NCBI GenBank assembly: GCA_023053685.1
Contig: JALIGW010000002.1
Coordinates: forward strand, 165,175,034-165,239,033
Direction of reading: 5' to 3'
Length of the DNA: 64,000 bases
DNA from: Diadophis punctatus similis
Taxonomy: Eukaryota > Chordata > Lepidosauria > Squamata > Dipsadidae
The notes beneath the pieces are model-generated. The model was not told the origin of the DNA and made no database searches. It saw only the letters and a list, made by a program, of their open reading frames with translations. A program made the translations under genes and the position numbers. This document shows positions 20,391 through 30,415 of the stretch, one piece after another (within the stretch, counting starts at the first letter, position 1; the number at the start of each line of letters is the position of its first letter).

Positions 20391-21139
20391 TCTCAAATTC
20401 ACAAATGTTAAGTGGGCAGACAGTGCTCCAATTGTTTGTCTAGCATTTTATAAAACAGCTCCATGGCAGGAATGGTCACATCTGGGGAAGAAATGGCAAA
20501 CTGAAGAGAGCTCCATGATAAACAGAACCAATGACTGCAGTGAAATGAAGAGCCAGTGTGTGGACGGGCTCTTCATAATTGCTCTCTAGACAAGGAGACA
20601 TCCTGAGATTACCCACAAGTACTCCAGACAATTGCTCCTCAGGAGGAGACTTCAAAACAGCAGACTGCAAGGCAAGTCTGCAGTTTTAGAGCTCTGGGAG
20701 ATGAAGAAATAATCATCTTGCTCAAACCACAGTTGGGACCTTTAAAAGGACACTGGGTTTGTTTCCTTTTCTAACCACTTTCAGAAATTGTTTTTAAGAG
20801 CTTTTCAGCTATTAGGAATCTTTGGATCAGCAAGTTTTATAGCACTGGATGAGTTTCTTTCAATCCTTAGCAAAATGAGTTTTAAATACAAGTTTAAGGA
20901 CTAAAGTTTTTTTCTGGAATAAATAGCACATGAGTGATTAAAACTTAGATTTTAGAAAGTTACAAATGGACTAATGGTCCAGATAAATTTGAAATATTTT
21001 TTTTGAATTAATAATAAAGTATCCTTCCTGATAAAGAATAGTTTTGCTTTGAATTCTAATAATATTCTAATATCATTTGCTTTATCATTCTAATGATAAA
21101 GAATACTTTTGCTTTGAATTCTAAAAATAAAATAAAATA
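20391..21139. other. Intron 1, no recognised feature
   Basis: Non-coding. A local direct repeat of GCTTTGAATTCTAA occurs at about 21046 and 21110, with intervening AATGATAAAGAATA phrases. Confidence 0.35.
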
Positions 21140-22075
21140 AAACTTTAAAAAATGGACACTAAAGGGAACTAGTTACAATTAAAGTTAAAAGTTTAACTAT
21201 CCCAATTAAAAGTTACAATTAAAGGAGAAGAGAACTTGAACTCAATTTATTAATGCAGAATGTAGCAAAATATTTTAACATTGGACAAGGATATGTTTGA
21301 GCATTACACCCGGAAATTAATGTTTAGCCTATCTGCTTCTATAGGTAGACAGTATGCAAAAGATGCTATATAAGAGGAGCAAGTATTACCTGACAAGATT
21401 GAGACAGATTTGAAATTGAATTTAAAAATGACTGGCTACAAGAATGACACAGAAAAAGATGTTACATTGGGCATACAAAAGAAACTGGCTAATACCTTAT
21501 TAATTAAAAGAGATATTCCAATAAAAAACCAAGAGAGTGACCTGGATAATTTTGCTATATTGGATTTACAAAAGAACCTAGTTAAAGTTTGAAGTATTTT
21601 ATGAAAAGAGACAAAGAAAAAATAAAAAGAAACCGAGTTCTAGGACATTATTTAGACTAAAAATCAATATTGTTAGAAGTAAAAGGAATATGAAATTGTT
21701 TTATTTGGTCAAGGTTAAAATAGATATGTTGGTATCTCTGATAACAATGGAGTTTTGCTGACATTTTGAAGGAAGTGATAAATTTTATGGATTTGTAGAT
21801 AAGAGATGGGATATGAGAAAAAGACATAATTTGTTGTATTTTAAGAGAAAGCGATACTAAAATTGTTTATACTTGTGATGAAGGGGGAAGTCACTTCTTT
21901 ACATATTTCTTTTCTTTCTTTACTGTATTTTTGCTTTTCCTTCTCTATTTTTTTCTTTTCTACACCTATTTTTCTTTTTATTCTTTTAGTTTTTTAAAGT
22001 TTGTATTAATTTTGATTGTTGTAAATTGTAATCTTTAATAAAATTACTATTTTTTTTAAAAAAAGTATATATAGT
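21140..22075 (+). mobile_element. Probable L1-type retroposon fragment
   Basis: An A-rich coding-like stretch (a 60-codon frame at 21410-21592, rich in Lys, Asp and Asn) is followed by a T-rich 3'-UTR-like part. It ends AATAAAATTACTATTTTTTT and then A7, a polyadenylation-like end. This suits a 5'-truncated L1-type element on the + strand. No target duplication or diagnostic domain was found, so confidence is low. Confidence 0.4.
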
Positions 22076-22160
22076 AGGAAAGGGATCTCCTCCCCCCTCC
22101 GGGCTATTTCTTACACAGAATGTGATTCATCATATTCAAATTTCTATGCATATTAGGGAA

Positions 22161-22408
22161 TGAACCGGAGATGGTGCAGTGGTTAAAGTACAGCACTGCA
22201 ACCTACTTCAGCTGACTGCTAGTTTAGCAGTTCAGCTGTTCAAATCTCACCGGCTCAAGGTTGACTCAGCCTTCCATGCTTCTGAGGTCGGTAAAATGAG
22301 GACCCAGATTGTTGGGGGCAATATGCTGAACTCTGTAAACCGCTTAGAGAGAGCTGTAAAGCACTATGAAGCGGTATATAAGTCTAAGTGCTATTGCTAT
22401 TGCTATTT
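22161..22408 (+). mobile_element. Sauria-type SINE, copy 2
   Basis: A head GAGATGGTGCAGTGGTTAAA, a body CTCAAGGTTGACTCAGCCTT and GAGGACCCAGATTGTTGGGG, and a 3' end GAAGCGGTATATAAGTCTAA then GTGCTATTGCTATTGCTATT. It is nearly full length and faces copy 3 (22475-22710) in the opposite orientation about 65 bp away. Confidence 0.8.
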
Positions 22409-22474
22409 AATTATCTATAGTTTTGCTCACTGTGTGCCTGCTTTCGTAGTATTCTTGAAAGGAAAGAACAAGAG

Positions 22475-22710
22475 TTAGCAATAGTACTTAGACTATATAC
22501 TGCTTTGCAGTGCTTTACAGCCCTCTCTAAGCGGTTTACAGAGTCAACATATTGCCCCCAACAATTTGGGTCCTCATTTTACCCACCTCAGAAGGATGGA
22601 AGTCTGAGTCAACCTTGAGCCTGGTGAGATTTGAACTGCCAAATTGCAGTCAGCCAGCAGTCAGCAGAAGTAGCCTGCAGTACTGCACTCTAACCACTGT
22701 GCCACCATAT
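22475..22710 (-). mobile_element. Sauria-type SINE, copy 3
   Basis: This is the reverse complement of the family. It begins GCAATAGTACTTAGACTATA (3' end) and ends TCTAACCACTGTGCCACC (tRNA-like head). With copy 2 it forms a tail-to-tail inverted pair in intron 1. Confidence 0.8.
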
Positions 22711-23046
22711 TGTGTAGGGTGGGATGGTGAACCTATGTCCTCCCACTTGTATTATGCTTTTGATTCCCATCAGCTGTAGCCTGCATGGCCAGTATTCAGG
22801 AAGATGTAAACATGCAGCATCATAGCAACATTTGGAACCTACCTGCTGTAGCAACTGTGGAAAACCAGTTGCAGGGAATTAATGATTAGATCAATCTTTT
22901 AATCTGCCATCCAATTATAGAGAATTAGATGTGGATTGAGACAATAGTGCAGTGATGGCGAACCTTTTTTTGCTTGGGTGCCAAAAGGGCACGATGGTAC
23001 GCGCGCATGTGCCCACACCTATAATACAATGCCCTCCCCCCATGCA

Positions 23047-24057
23047 GGGGGGCAGAGGTCATCCTCGAGGCCTCTTACATATGGAGTGCCCCAGGGGTCG
23101 ATTCTCTCGCCCCTTCTGTTCAACATCTATGTGAAGCCGCTGGGTGAGATCATCCGTGGCTTTGGGGTGAAGTACCATCAGTACGCCGATGATACACAGC
23201 TGTACATTTCCACCCCAGGCCACCCCAATGATGCCCTTGAAGTGATGTCCCGGTGCCTGGAAGCTGTGCGGATCTGGATGGGGAGAAACCGACTCAGGCT
23301 CAACCCTTCCAAGACGGAGTGGCTGTGGTTCCCAGCGTCTCGATACAGTCAGATGATTCCATCTCTGACTATCGGGGGCGAGTCTCTAGCCCCCACCGAA
23401 AGGGCTCGCAATCTGGGTGTCCTCCTGGATCCACAGCTGTCCTTAGAGGACCATCTGACAGCTGTGACCAGGGCGGCCTTTTATCAGGTCCGCCTGATAC
23501 GCCAGTTGCGGCCCTTTCTGGATCGGGATTCCCTGTGCACAGTCACCCATGCCCTGGTCACGTTGCGTCTGGACTACTGTAATGCTCTCTACATGGGGCT
23601 CCCCATGAAGAGCACCCGGAGGCTCCAACTGATCCAGAATGCAGCCGTGCGGGTGGTTTCGGGGGCTAACTGGCGCTCCCATATAACACCCCTCCTGCGC
23701 GAGCTGCACTGGCTTCCGGTGGTCTACCAGGTGCGCTTCAAGGTGCTTGTTACTACCTTTAAAGCGCTCCATGGCATTGGACCTAGGTATCTCCGAGACC
23801 GCCTGCTGCCACAAACTGCCTCCCATCGACCAGTGCGCTCCCACAGAGAGGGCCTCCTCGAGGTGCCATCAGCCAAGCAGTGTAGGCTGGTGACGCCCAG
23901 GGGGAGGGCCTTCTCTGTGGGAGCACCCACCCTCTGGAATCAGCTCCCCCCAGACTTAAGAACCATTCACGACCTGTCCACCTTCCGCCGTGCCCTCAAG
24001 ACGTATTATTTTTATCAAGCCGTTTTTGGGGTTTTTAAAATTTTAAGATTTTACTAA
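23047..24057 (+). pseudogene. L2 ORF2 reverse transcriptase, C-terminal part, frame intact
   Basis: The frame is open from the truncation point to the stop at 24055-24057. Visible features are TYGVPQGSILSPLLFNIYVK (RT motif), HQYADDTQLYIS (catalytic YADD) and the L2 C-terminal region LVTLRLDYCNALYMGLP, HWLPVVYQVRFKVLV and LWNQLPPDLRTI. The endonuclease and N-terminal RT are missing because of 5' truncation, so it cannot act alone. The unbroken frame implies recent insertion. Confidence 0.85.
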
Positions 24058-24192
24058 ATTTTAATTGTATTAAATTAGGGCCACATTGAATATTTTCTTT
24101 TAAATGTATTTTAATGTTTATATTGTGTTTTTTACTTGGCTGTTCACTGCCCTGAGTCCCTTGGAGAAGGGCAGTATATAAATTAAATTAAA

Positions 24193-24280
<88 letters not shown>
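23047..24280 (+). mobile_element. L2-clade LINE, 5'-truncated, nested in a hAT MITE
   Basis: It starts within the reverse-transcriptase domain, runs through the ORF2 end, the 3' UTR (CCCTGAGTCCCTTGGAGAAG, then GGCAGTATATAAATT) and an (AAAT)n tail at 24186-24280. ATGCA at 23042-23046 and 24281-24285 is a likely 5-bp target duplication. It is younger than the MITE it interrupts. Confidence 0.88.
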
Positions 24281-24811
24281 ATGCATGTGCACACAACCCC
24301 CTGTGCTCCCCCCCCCCATGCATGCACGCGGGGGTCACTGAAGCCTCCGGAGCCTGTGGATGGTGAAAAACCCAACAGGCTTCAGGAGGCTTTCCTGAAG
24401 CCTGGGGAGAGTGGAAAACGGCCCAACCGGAAGTTCAGAAACGACATTGGGTCGTTGGGCCATTTTTCGCCCTCCCCAGGCTTCAGGAAACCCTCCGGAG
24501 CCTGTGGATGGCGAAAAACGGACCCAACAGGCTACCGGAAGTTCGGAAACAAACTTCCGGTTGGGCCATTAGGCTGTTTTTCACCCTCCGCAGGCTTCAG
24601 TTTCCGAACTTTCGGTAGGCCCATTGGATCCGTTTTTCGCCATCCACAGGCTCCGGAGGCTTTCCTGAAGCCTGGGGAAGGCAAAAACGACCTCCCCCCG
24701 CCCTCTGGAAGGCCGAAAATCAGCTGGCCAGCACCCTGGAGCTGACATAGGGCAATGCCTCGCATGCCCTCAGATATGGCTTGCCATAGGTTCACCATCA
24801 TGGCAATAGTG

Positions 24812-25353
24812 TAAACAGATGACTAGATGGAAATTACCCCTCATTGTTACTAAATCATTATTTGCTATTTGAAAACAGGGAGAAATATTTAATGTCTTCT
24901 TGTATGTATTGGTTATTTCTTGCAAATGTTACTTTCTTTCCTTTTTAAAATACATTCCTTAGAGTTACTTTCAACTTTATGGCCTGATCTGGAGAACACT
25001 CCAGAGAGAGGTGGGGGGGAGGAGAGAGAGAGATTGGTTTATGAATCTTCATTGTTTGTTACAGGGTATTCTTTACTTACCTTATTCCTTATGTTATTTA
25101 TGGTGGAAATATATTGACTTAACCCCTTGGAATAACCTGAAAATAGTGATGTCATAATTTAGTTACAAATTCATGCTTCAACTAAAGACTCACAATTATT
25201 ACATTTCCTCTTGGCAACTCAGAATCTTTGTCCTCCTCCAGAAATGGAAAGTGCCACCACAAATAAGTTTGCTTTTTTGGATCAGCTACATGACTCTTTA
25301 ACCCTTAAAAGGATAACAAGCTTAAGTTTCTATAAACTAGCTTTTAATAACAT
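24812..25353. other. Intron 1, no recognised feature
   Basis: Unique AT-rich intronic DNA with no element ends. Confidence 0.35.
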
Positions 25354-25480
25354 GAATAGAATAGAATAGAATAGAATAGAATAGAATAGAATAGAATAGA
25401 ATAGAATAGAATAGAACAGAACAGAACAGAACAGAACAGAACAGAACAGAACAGAACAGAACAGAACAGAACAGAATAGT
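25354..25480 (+). repeat. (AATAG)n then (AACAG)n microsatellite
   Basis: About 127 bp. It starts as AATAG pentamers and switches abruptly at about 25416 to AACAG pentamers, ending AATAG. The clean switch suggests expansion of a point-mutated unit. Confidence 0.9.
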
Positions 25481-25599
25481 ATATTACAAGGCAGGCGGCC
25501 CAGGTTCAAATTCCAGTAAGGGTATGACTATCTGAGAAGATCTAAATAGCTCAAAATAGATCTATAATAGTCTCCCTTTATTTTCATTTATCAGCAAAA

Positions 25600-25640
25600 A
25601 ATGCTACATATATATATATGTGTATGTATGTATGTATATA
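25600..25640 (+). repeat. (TA)n / (TATG)n microsatellite
   Basis: TATATATATATG followed by TGTATGTATG units, immediately upstream of a hAT end. Confidence 0.8.
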
Positions 25641-25643
25641 GAC

Positions 25644-25770
25644 CAGTGGTTCCCAAACTTTTTCAGTCCACCGCCCCCTTGGTGCTACAAACTCATCCTC
25701 ACCGCCCCCCACCCCCACCCCCTTCAGGTGGGTGTGGTTTGGTGGTCAGGTGACCGAGTGGGCGTGGCCA
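25644..25770 (+). mobile_element. hAT element end (CAGTGGTTCCCAAACTTTTT)
   Basis: A typical hAT terminus followed by C-rich sequence with GGTGGGTGTGGTTTGG and GTGGGCGTGGCC. No matching right end was found, and it runs into another truncated repeat at about 25773. Confidence 0.5.
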
Positions 25771-25772
25771 AC

Positions 25773-25850
25773 TTGTAAAATGTGGTGAAACTCACTTAAC
25801 AATGCTCTTACTTAGCAACCAAAATTTTGGGCTCAATTGTGGTCATAAGT
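25773..25850 (+). mobile_element. TIR repeat, TAGTCCTCGACTTACAAC family, 3' part (copy 3)
   Basis: AACTTGTAAAATGTGGTGAA, then AAATTTTGGGCTCAATTGTG and GTCATAAGT match the 3' part of the elements at 19845 and 37825. It stops inside the terminal repeat, where the pyrimidine tract begins. Confidence 0.65.
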
Positions 25851-26318
25851 CTTTCTTTCTGTCTGTCTGTCTGTGTGTCGGTCTGTCTATGTGTCTGTCT
25901 GTCTTTCTGTCTTCCTTCCTACCATCTTTCTTTCTTTCTTTCTTTCTTTTCTTTCTGTCTCCCTCTCTCTTTCTTTCTTTCTGTCTGTCTTTCTTCCTTC
26001 CTAACATCTTTCTTTCTTCCTCCCTCCCTCCCTTTCTTTCTGTCTTTCTTCCTTCCTAACATCTTTCTTTCTGTCCTTCCTTCCTTCCATCTTTCTTTTT
26101 CTTTCTGTCTGTCTGTCTTCCTTCCTAACATTTTTTCTTTTTGTCTTTCTTCCTTCCTAACGTCTTTTTTTCCTTTCTATCTGTCTTTCTTCCTTTCTAA
26201 CATCTTTTTTTTCCTTTCTTTCTGTCTTCCTTCCTTCCTTCCTTCCTAACATCTTCCTTTCTTTCTTTCTTTCTGTCTGTCTGTCTCTCTTTCTTTCTGT
26301 CTTCCTTCCTTCCTAACA

Positions 26319-26351
<33 letters not shown>

Positions 26352-26408
26352 TTCTGTCTTCCTTCCTTCCTAACATCTTTATTTCTGTCTGTCTGTCTGT
26401 CTGTCTCC

Positions 26409-26466
<58 letters not shown>

Positions 26467-26536
26467 CTCCCTCCCTCCCTCTCTCTTTCTGTCTTTCTTC
26501 CTTCCTAACATCTGCCTGCCTGCCTGCCTGCCTGCC

Positions 26537-26619
<83 letters not shown>

Positions 26620-26671
26620 CTTCCTTCCTTCCTCCCTCCCTCCCTCCTTCCTTCCTTCCTTCCTTCCTTCC
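25851..26671 (+). repeat. 820-bp pyrimidine microsatellite/minisatellite (CTTT, CTTC, CTGT)
   Basis: Almost pure C/T on the + strand with a few G. Tetramers CTTT, CTTC, CTGT and CTGC dominate. A longer unit, roughly CTGTCTTCCTTCCTAACATC, recurs about ten times (for example near 25998, 26056, 26198, 26246, 26313, 26369, 26505), giving a higher-order structure. Long open frames on both strands here (poly Ser/Phe/Leu or Lys/Glu/Arg) are artefacts of the repeat. Confidence 0.95.
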
Positions 26672-27660
26672 ACCAATCCCCACCGGTGCTCCTTTCTCCC
26701 TTGCCCAGTCCTCTCCCACCTGCCCGCCTCTTGCCTTAAGCCGCTGGCTGGCAGTGGCAGCCGCAGCCTTCCCAGCAGCATCGCACTTCCAGGTCCCTGC
26801 AGGGGGTCGTTCCCGGGGAACTACGCCAAGCAGGGTAGGTGGGTGGGTTGCTCTACTCTCCTCCCTTCCCCTTGGAGGAAGAAGGAGCCTCTATCGCCAT
26901 CTCCTGCAGGGCTCCAGCCACCCGACGGAGTCCCTGACCACGGCCCGGCAGGGTTAACACATGTGAGCGGGACCACGGAGCAGAAGCGCCCAGCGAGCGG
27001 GGCAAGAGGCGCAGGGATGCCAGAAGTGGTGGCATAGGCGGCAGGCTCTTGCCCGCGTCTCCCGCCTGCCTGCCTCTTGCCTTAAGCTGCCGGCTGGCGG
27101 TGGTGGCCGCAGCCTTCCCAGCAGTGGAGCCGGACAAGCCCGGACAGCCGAGGAGACCGAGACCCACCCACCCTTCCTTCCTTCACTTTCCATCCTTCTT
27201 TCTTCCTTCCTTCCGCAGCAGCTTCTCCCCGTCTCCTCCCTCCATTCACACATACGACACACATTTCCAAGCCCTCCCCCTGCCCCACCCCTTACACTTT
27301 CCCCACTCCACGATCAAACATGGGATCGCACAAGGGATGCGGACGGAGCTCGGCCCGGCTCTCGCTCGGCGGCTACTTGCCTCGCAAATCTCGCCTCGCC
27401 TCCACCACACCCATGCCCCCCATGCCCCGCCGCTTCTCCCGTCTACCTGTAGCGTTCGAAGGGGATGGCTCTCTCCGGGCAGCCGCCTGTCCCGGCCCGC
27501 CCCCGCCACTTCGCTCCCTCCTTGCGTTGGCTTTCGTCCCCACCTCCTCCTCCTCCTCCTCGCATTTTCTGCCTTGGCTGCTCTTCCACCGAGCGTGCGC
27601 GTGCTCGCATTTGTCTAGTTTCTGCCACTTGTTCTATATTATTCAGTCGTCATATTTGTT
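26672..27660 (+). other. GC-rich, CpG-rich intronic block with partial internal duplication
   Basis: Composition changes sharply to GC-rich. GCCTCTTGCCTTAAGC followed by CCGCAGCCTTCCCAGCAG occurs at about 26728 and again at about 27074, a spacing of 346 bp, showing a diverged tandem copy. The part at 27300-27620 is especially CpG-rich (GATGCGGACGGAGCTCGGCC). It could be an intronic CpG island or alternative promoter, or the GC-rich interior of an unrecognised MITE or LINE leader. Open frames lack conserved motifs. Confidence 0.5.
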
Positions 27661-27693
27661 CAGCTCAGCCCCAAAGAAAAAATTTACTCTGGG

Positions 27694-27760
27694 TTCTTCA
27701 GTTTATTTATTATTTGTATTTCTATGCCGCTCGACTCCACAGGGACTCTGAGTGGCTATT
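27694..27760 (-). mobile_element. L2/CR1-type LINE 3' end fragment
   Basis: TTTATTTATTATTTGTATTT, then CTATGCCGCTCGACTCCACA and GGGACTCTGAGTGGC read as an L2-type 3' terminus on the minus strand. Confidence 0.6.
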
Positions 27761-29587
27761 TATATATATAAAAATATAATTATATATTTCTATATTTTGA
27801 ATGTTGGGTATGGTCAGGTTAAGAGCAACTTGATTTGTGCATATAGTGAGAATAATATGCATACTTGTACATTAGTGTCATCATTTTTGCCATGAAGCTT
27901 GTAGAAAATTCAGAAGAACATACAGTAGTTTATTATTTATTCAAGGATCATTGGGTCCCAACTTCACAAGAAAGAGGCACCCCAAACAATGGGGATGCAA
28001 ATATTTATATGGAGGTTGAGTGGTACAGGCTGAGAAGTCCTGGGGCTCTAATTGGTTGGCTGGTTTGGGGAAATCTAAGCAGATTCTTGTCAGTGTACCA
28101 GGGGTTATTTCTATCATTAGGCAAGACTGTCTTTTCCTGAGTGGCAACAAAACTGGGAAAGACCATTGTGAAGATGATGAAATATTGGAGGACCCCTGAT
28201 AGGATGAGGCAAGGAAAGGAGTTGGGTTTGATCATGGTCATGACCAAAAGACAAGGAAGCAGAATTTGCCTCCTCCATTTTCTATGTTACATCTATTTTT
28301 TTCCACCACAAAGCTCTCTTGGGCAAGTCAGTGGCAAGGTTCACATGTTGCACTAGGAATTAGCCTTGCTGTTCCATTGTAGCTTGGTTTAGATTTAATA
28401 TTATTGAATGACTGTACACAGTGACCCCAAACGTAAGAGACCATCCCACAAAATCAAAACTAGGCAGAAAAAAATATTCTGTTCAAGACCTAGTTTTCTC
28501 AGCTTGTCATCTCAGATTTGCCAAAAGCAGCTTGAAACCAGAAAATTCCTGCTAAAAGTGTGTATATGAAATGCATCTATATGTCTGTATGTATTTGTAT
28601 GTGCACACAAGCCACAAACTACTATTCCAAAATTGCACGGCCAGGATAAAAAAAAATGAGTTGAATGCATCACTACCACTATAAATTAAAAATAATTGCC
28701 TGTAAAATAAGGTATCTCATTTATAAAAATAATTGTTATGCACAGTTGAGATCCAATCTGTTTTCAGATGAATGAGCCATTCCCACGCAAGTGTAGACTT
28801 TCTTCTCCCTTCTTTCAGGTAAAACATGGAAGTAAAAAGAACCAGCTGGAGGGAGAGGAAGGGCAGCAGCATTGGGGAGAGGGAAAATGGAAAGAGAAAG
28901 AAGATTGAACTGGGAAGGAAAATAAGCCCAGTTGAGGCACTAGAAAAGGAATTAGGCAACTGCACACTTTCAAAACTCAGCTAAGAAGTTTGAAGGTCAC
29001 CATGCTTTTCAGTTGCAACATGAATGACCTTTTGCATCTCTCATAGGTTTATTTTCCTCAGTGTCATCTTTTTGTTAGTTTTCCCTAAAAGTATTGACGT
29101 CCATCAACTATAGGATTGATTTATATTCACTATCTTCGTGTTTGATCTGTAGGGTACATTGTAATGGGTGGATTCTTACATAACACCATAGCTATAGGAC
29201 AGTGTGACTCACAAGGTTGTTCTGAAAGTACAGGAGGAAAAGGAGAAAGGGTTATGTGGTCCCTGAAAGAGAGGACGAACATGGTTTTTAAAAATGACAT
29301 TGTTGCTTCTGAAATCCTGTGAATGAAATGAGTGCTGCCGTGAATCAAGATGCTATTTCCATATGAGTAAGACAGATCTGCAATGATAGTTAATTATAGG
29401 ACCTCCAAACCATTTTTTCCACAATAAGTAGGAAAAATGAGAGTGAATCATCTTACCATAGCAACCAATGGGCACTATATGCTGTGTTGGAACCAATAAT
29501 AAATATTCCACTCTGTCCTTTCTAACCATAAAATTGTCTTTAATTTTGTTCCTAAAATCAGCTGCTTAGTATGCTATGACGGATCGT
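27761..29587. other. Intron 1, no recognised feature
   Basis: AT-rich non-coding DNA with no element ends or motif-bearing frames. Confidence 0.4.
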
Positions 29588-29665
29588 TGGTGCTTTCTGA
29601 GCTTGGTTGTTCTCTTACAGATGTTTCATTATCCAAACTAGGTAACATCATCAGTGCATTTGCAA

Positions 29666-30218
29666 GCAACCCACATCGCATACCGGACATAAATACATTA
29701 GAAAGTGTCCAGAGATACTTTACAAGAAGAGTCCTCCACTCCTCTACTTGCAACAGAATACCTTACGCAACCAGACTTGAAATCCTGGGCTTAGAAAGCT
29801 TAGAACTACGTCGCCTTCGGCACGACCTAAGCATAGCTCATAAAACTATCTGCTACAACGTCCTTCCTGTCAGCGACTACTTCAGCTTCAACCACAACCA
29901 TACACGAGCACACAACAGATACAAACTCAAAGTGAACCGCTCCAAACTTGACTGTAGAAAATACGACTTTAGCAACAGAGTGGTAAATGCCTGGAACTCA
30001 CTACCTGACTCTGTGGTTTCGTCACCAAACCCCCAAAACTTTACCCTTGGACTGTCCACTGTTGACCTCACCCGATTCCTAAGAGGTCAGTAAGGGGCGT
30101 GCATAAGTCCACCAGCGTGCCTACCGTCCCTGTCCTAATGTTCCCTCTTATCAGTACCCATCTTATGTATATAAACAATGTTATATCTATGTATATTACC
30201 AACACGTACTTGACATAA

Positions 30219-30273
<55 letters not shown>

Positions 30274-30381
30274 AATAAAATAAAATAAAATAAAATAAAA
30301 TAAAATAAAATAAAATAAAATAAAATAAAATAAAATAAAATAATAAAATAAAATAAAATAAAATAAAATAAAATAAAATAA
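29666..30381 (+). mobile_element. CR1-group LINE fragment with (AAAT)n/(AAAAT)n tail
   Basis: A C-terminal ORF2 fragment in one open frame up to the TAA near 30093, then a short 3' UTR and a tail that changes from (AAAT)n to (AAAAT)n at 30216-30383. The protein matches the CR1/L3-like class rather than L2, L1 or Bov-B. It is severely 5'-truncated. Confidence 0.7.
29671..30093 (+). pseudogene. CR1-group LINE ORF2 C-terminal fragment
   Basis: Recognisable blocks are DINTLESVQRYFTRRVLHSS, YATRLEILGLESLELRRLRH and FSNRVVNAWNSLPDSVVSSP, typical of the region C-terminal to reverse transcriptase in CR1-group LINEs. The frame is open, but the catalytic core is absent. The last residues end at TAA 30091-30093. 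Confidence 0.7.
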
Positions 30382-30415
30382 AACAACCAAGCTCAGGGAG
30401 CACCAAGAACTCTTC

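Larger units (their letters stand above)
22950..24803 (+). mobile_element. hAT MITE, CAGTGATGGCGAACC family, copy 3, split by an L2 LINE
   Basis: The left end (CAGTGATGGCGAACCTTTTT) is at 22950 and the right end (CATAGGTTCACCATCATGG, slightly diverged) at about 24803. Perfect 8-bp duplications CAATAGTG lie at 22942-22949 and 24804-24811, so both ends belong to one MITE. The 1,234 bp at 23047-24280 are an L2 LINE that landed inside it. Confidence 0.85.
29588..30415. mobile_element. Palindromic GAGCTTGGTTGTT element split by a LINE
   Basis: The left arm (TTGGTGCTTTCTGAGCTTGG, then TTGTTCTCTTACAG) is at about 29588-29665. The inverse right arm (AACAACCAAGCTCAGGGAGC, then ACCAAG) is at about 30382-30410. 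The unsplit version is at 58722-58828. The LINE between the arms inserted into this element. Confidence 0.6.

Noticed and set aside
22978..23046. Apparent N-terminal extension of the L2 reverse-transcriptase frame
   Set aside because: This part is hAT MITE sequence; the LINE starts at about 23047 and the upstream codons are fortuitous read-through.
24186..24280. (AAAT)n array as an independent microsatellite
   Set aside because: It is the 3' tail of the L2 LINE and is annotated as part of that element.
26197..26781. Long Lys/Glu/Arg-rich open frames on the minus strand and Ser/Phe/Leu-rich frames on the plus strand
   Set aside because: They are translations of the CTTT/CTTC microsatellite; a tetramer repeat without stops stays open in several frames and has no protein signature.
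27049..27751. Frames of up to 189 codons rich in Pro, Ser, Leu and His in the GC-rich block
   Set aside because: Low-complexity composition, overlapping frames on both strands, no motif; better explained by GC-rich DNA.
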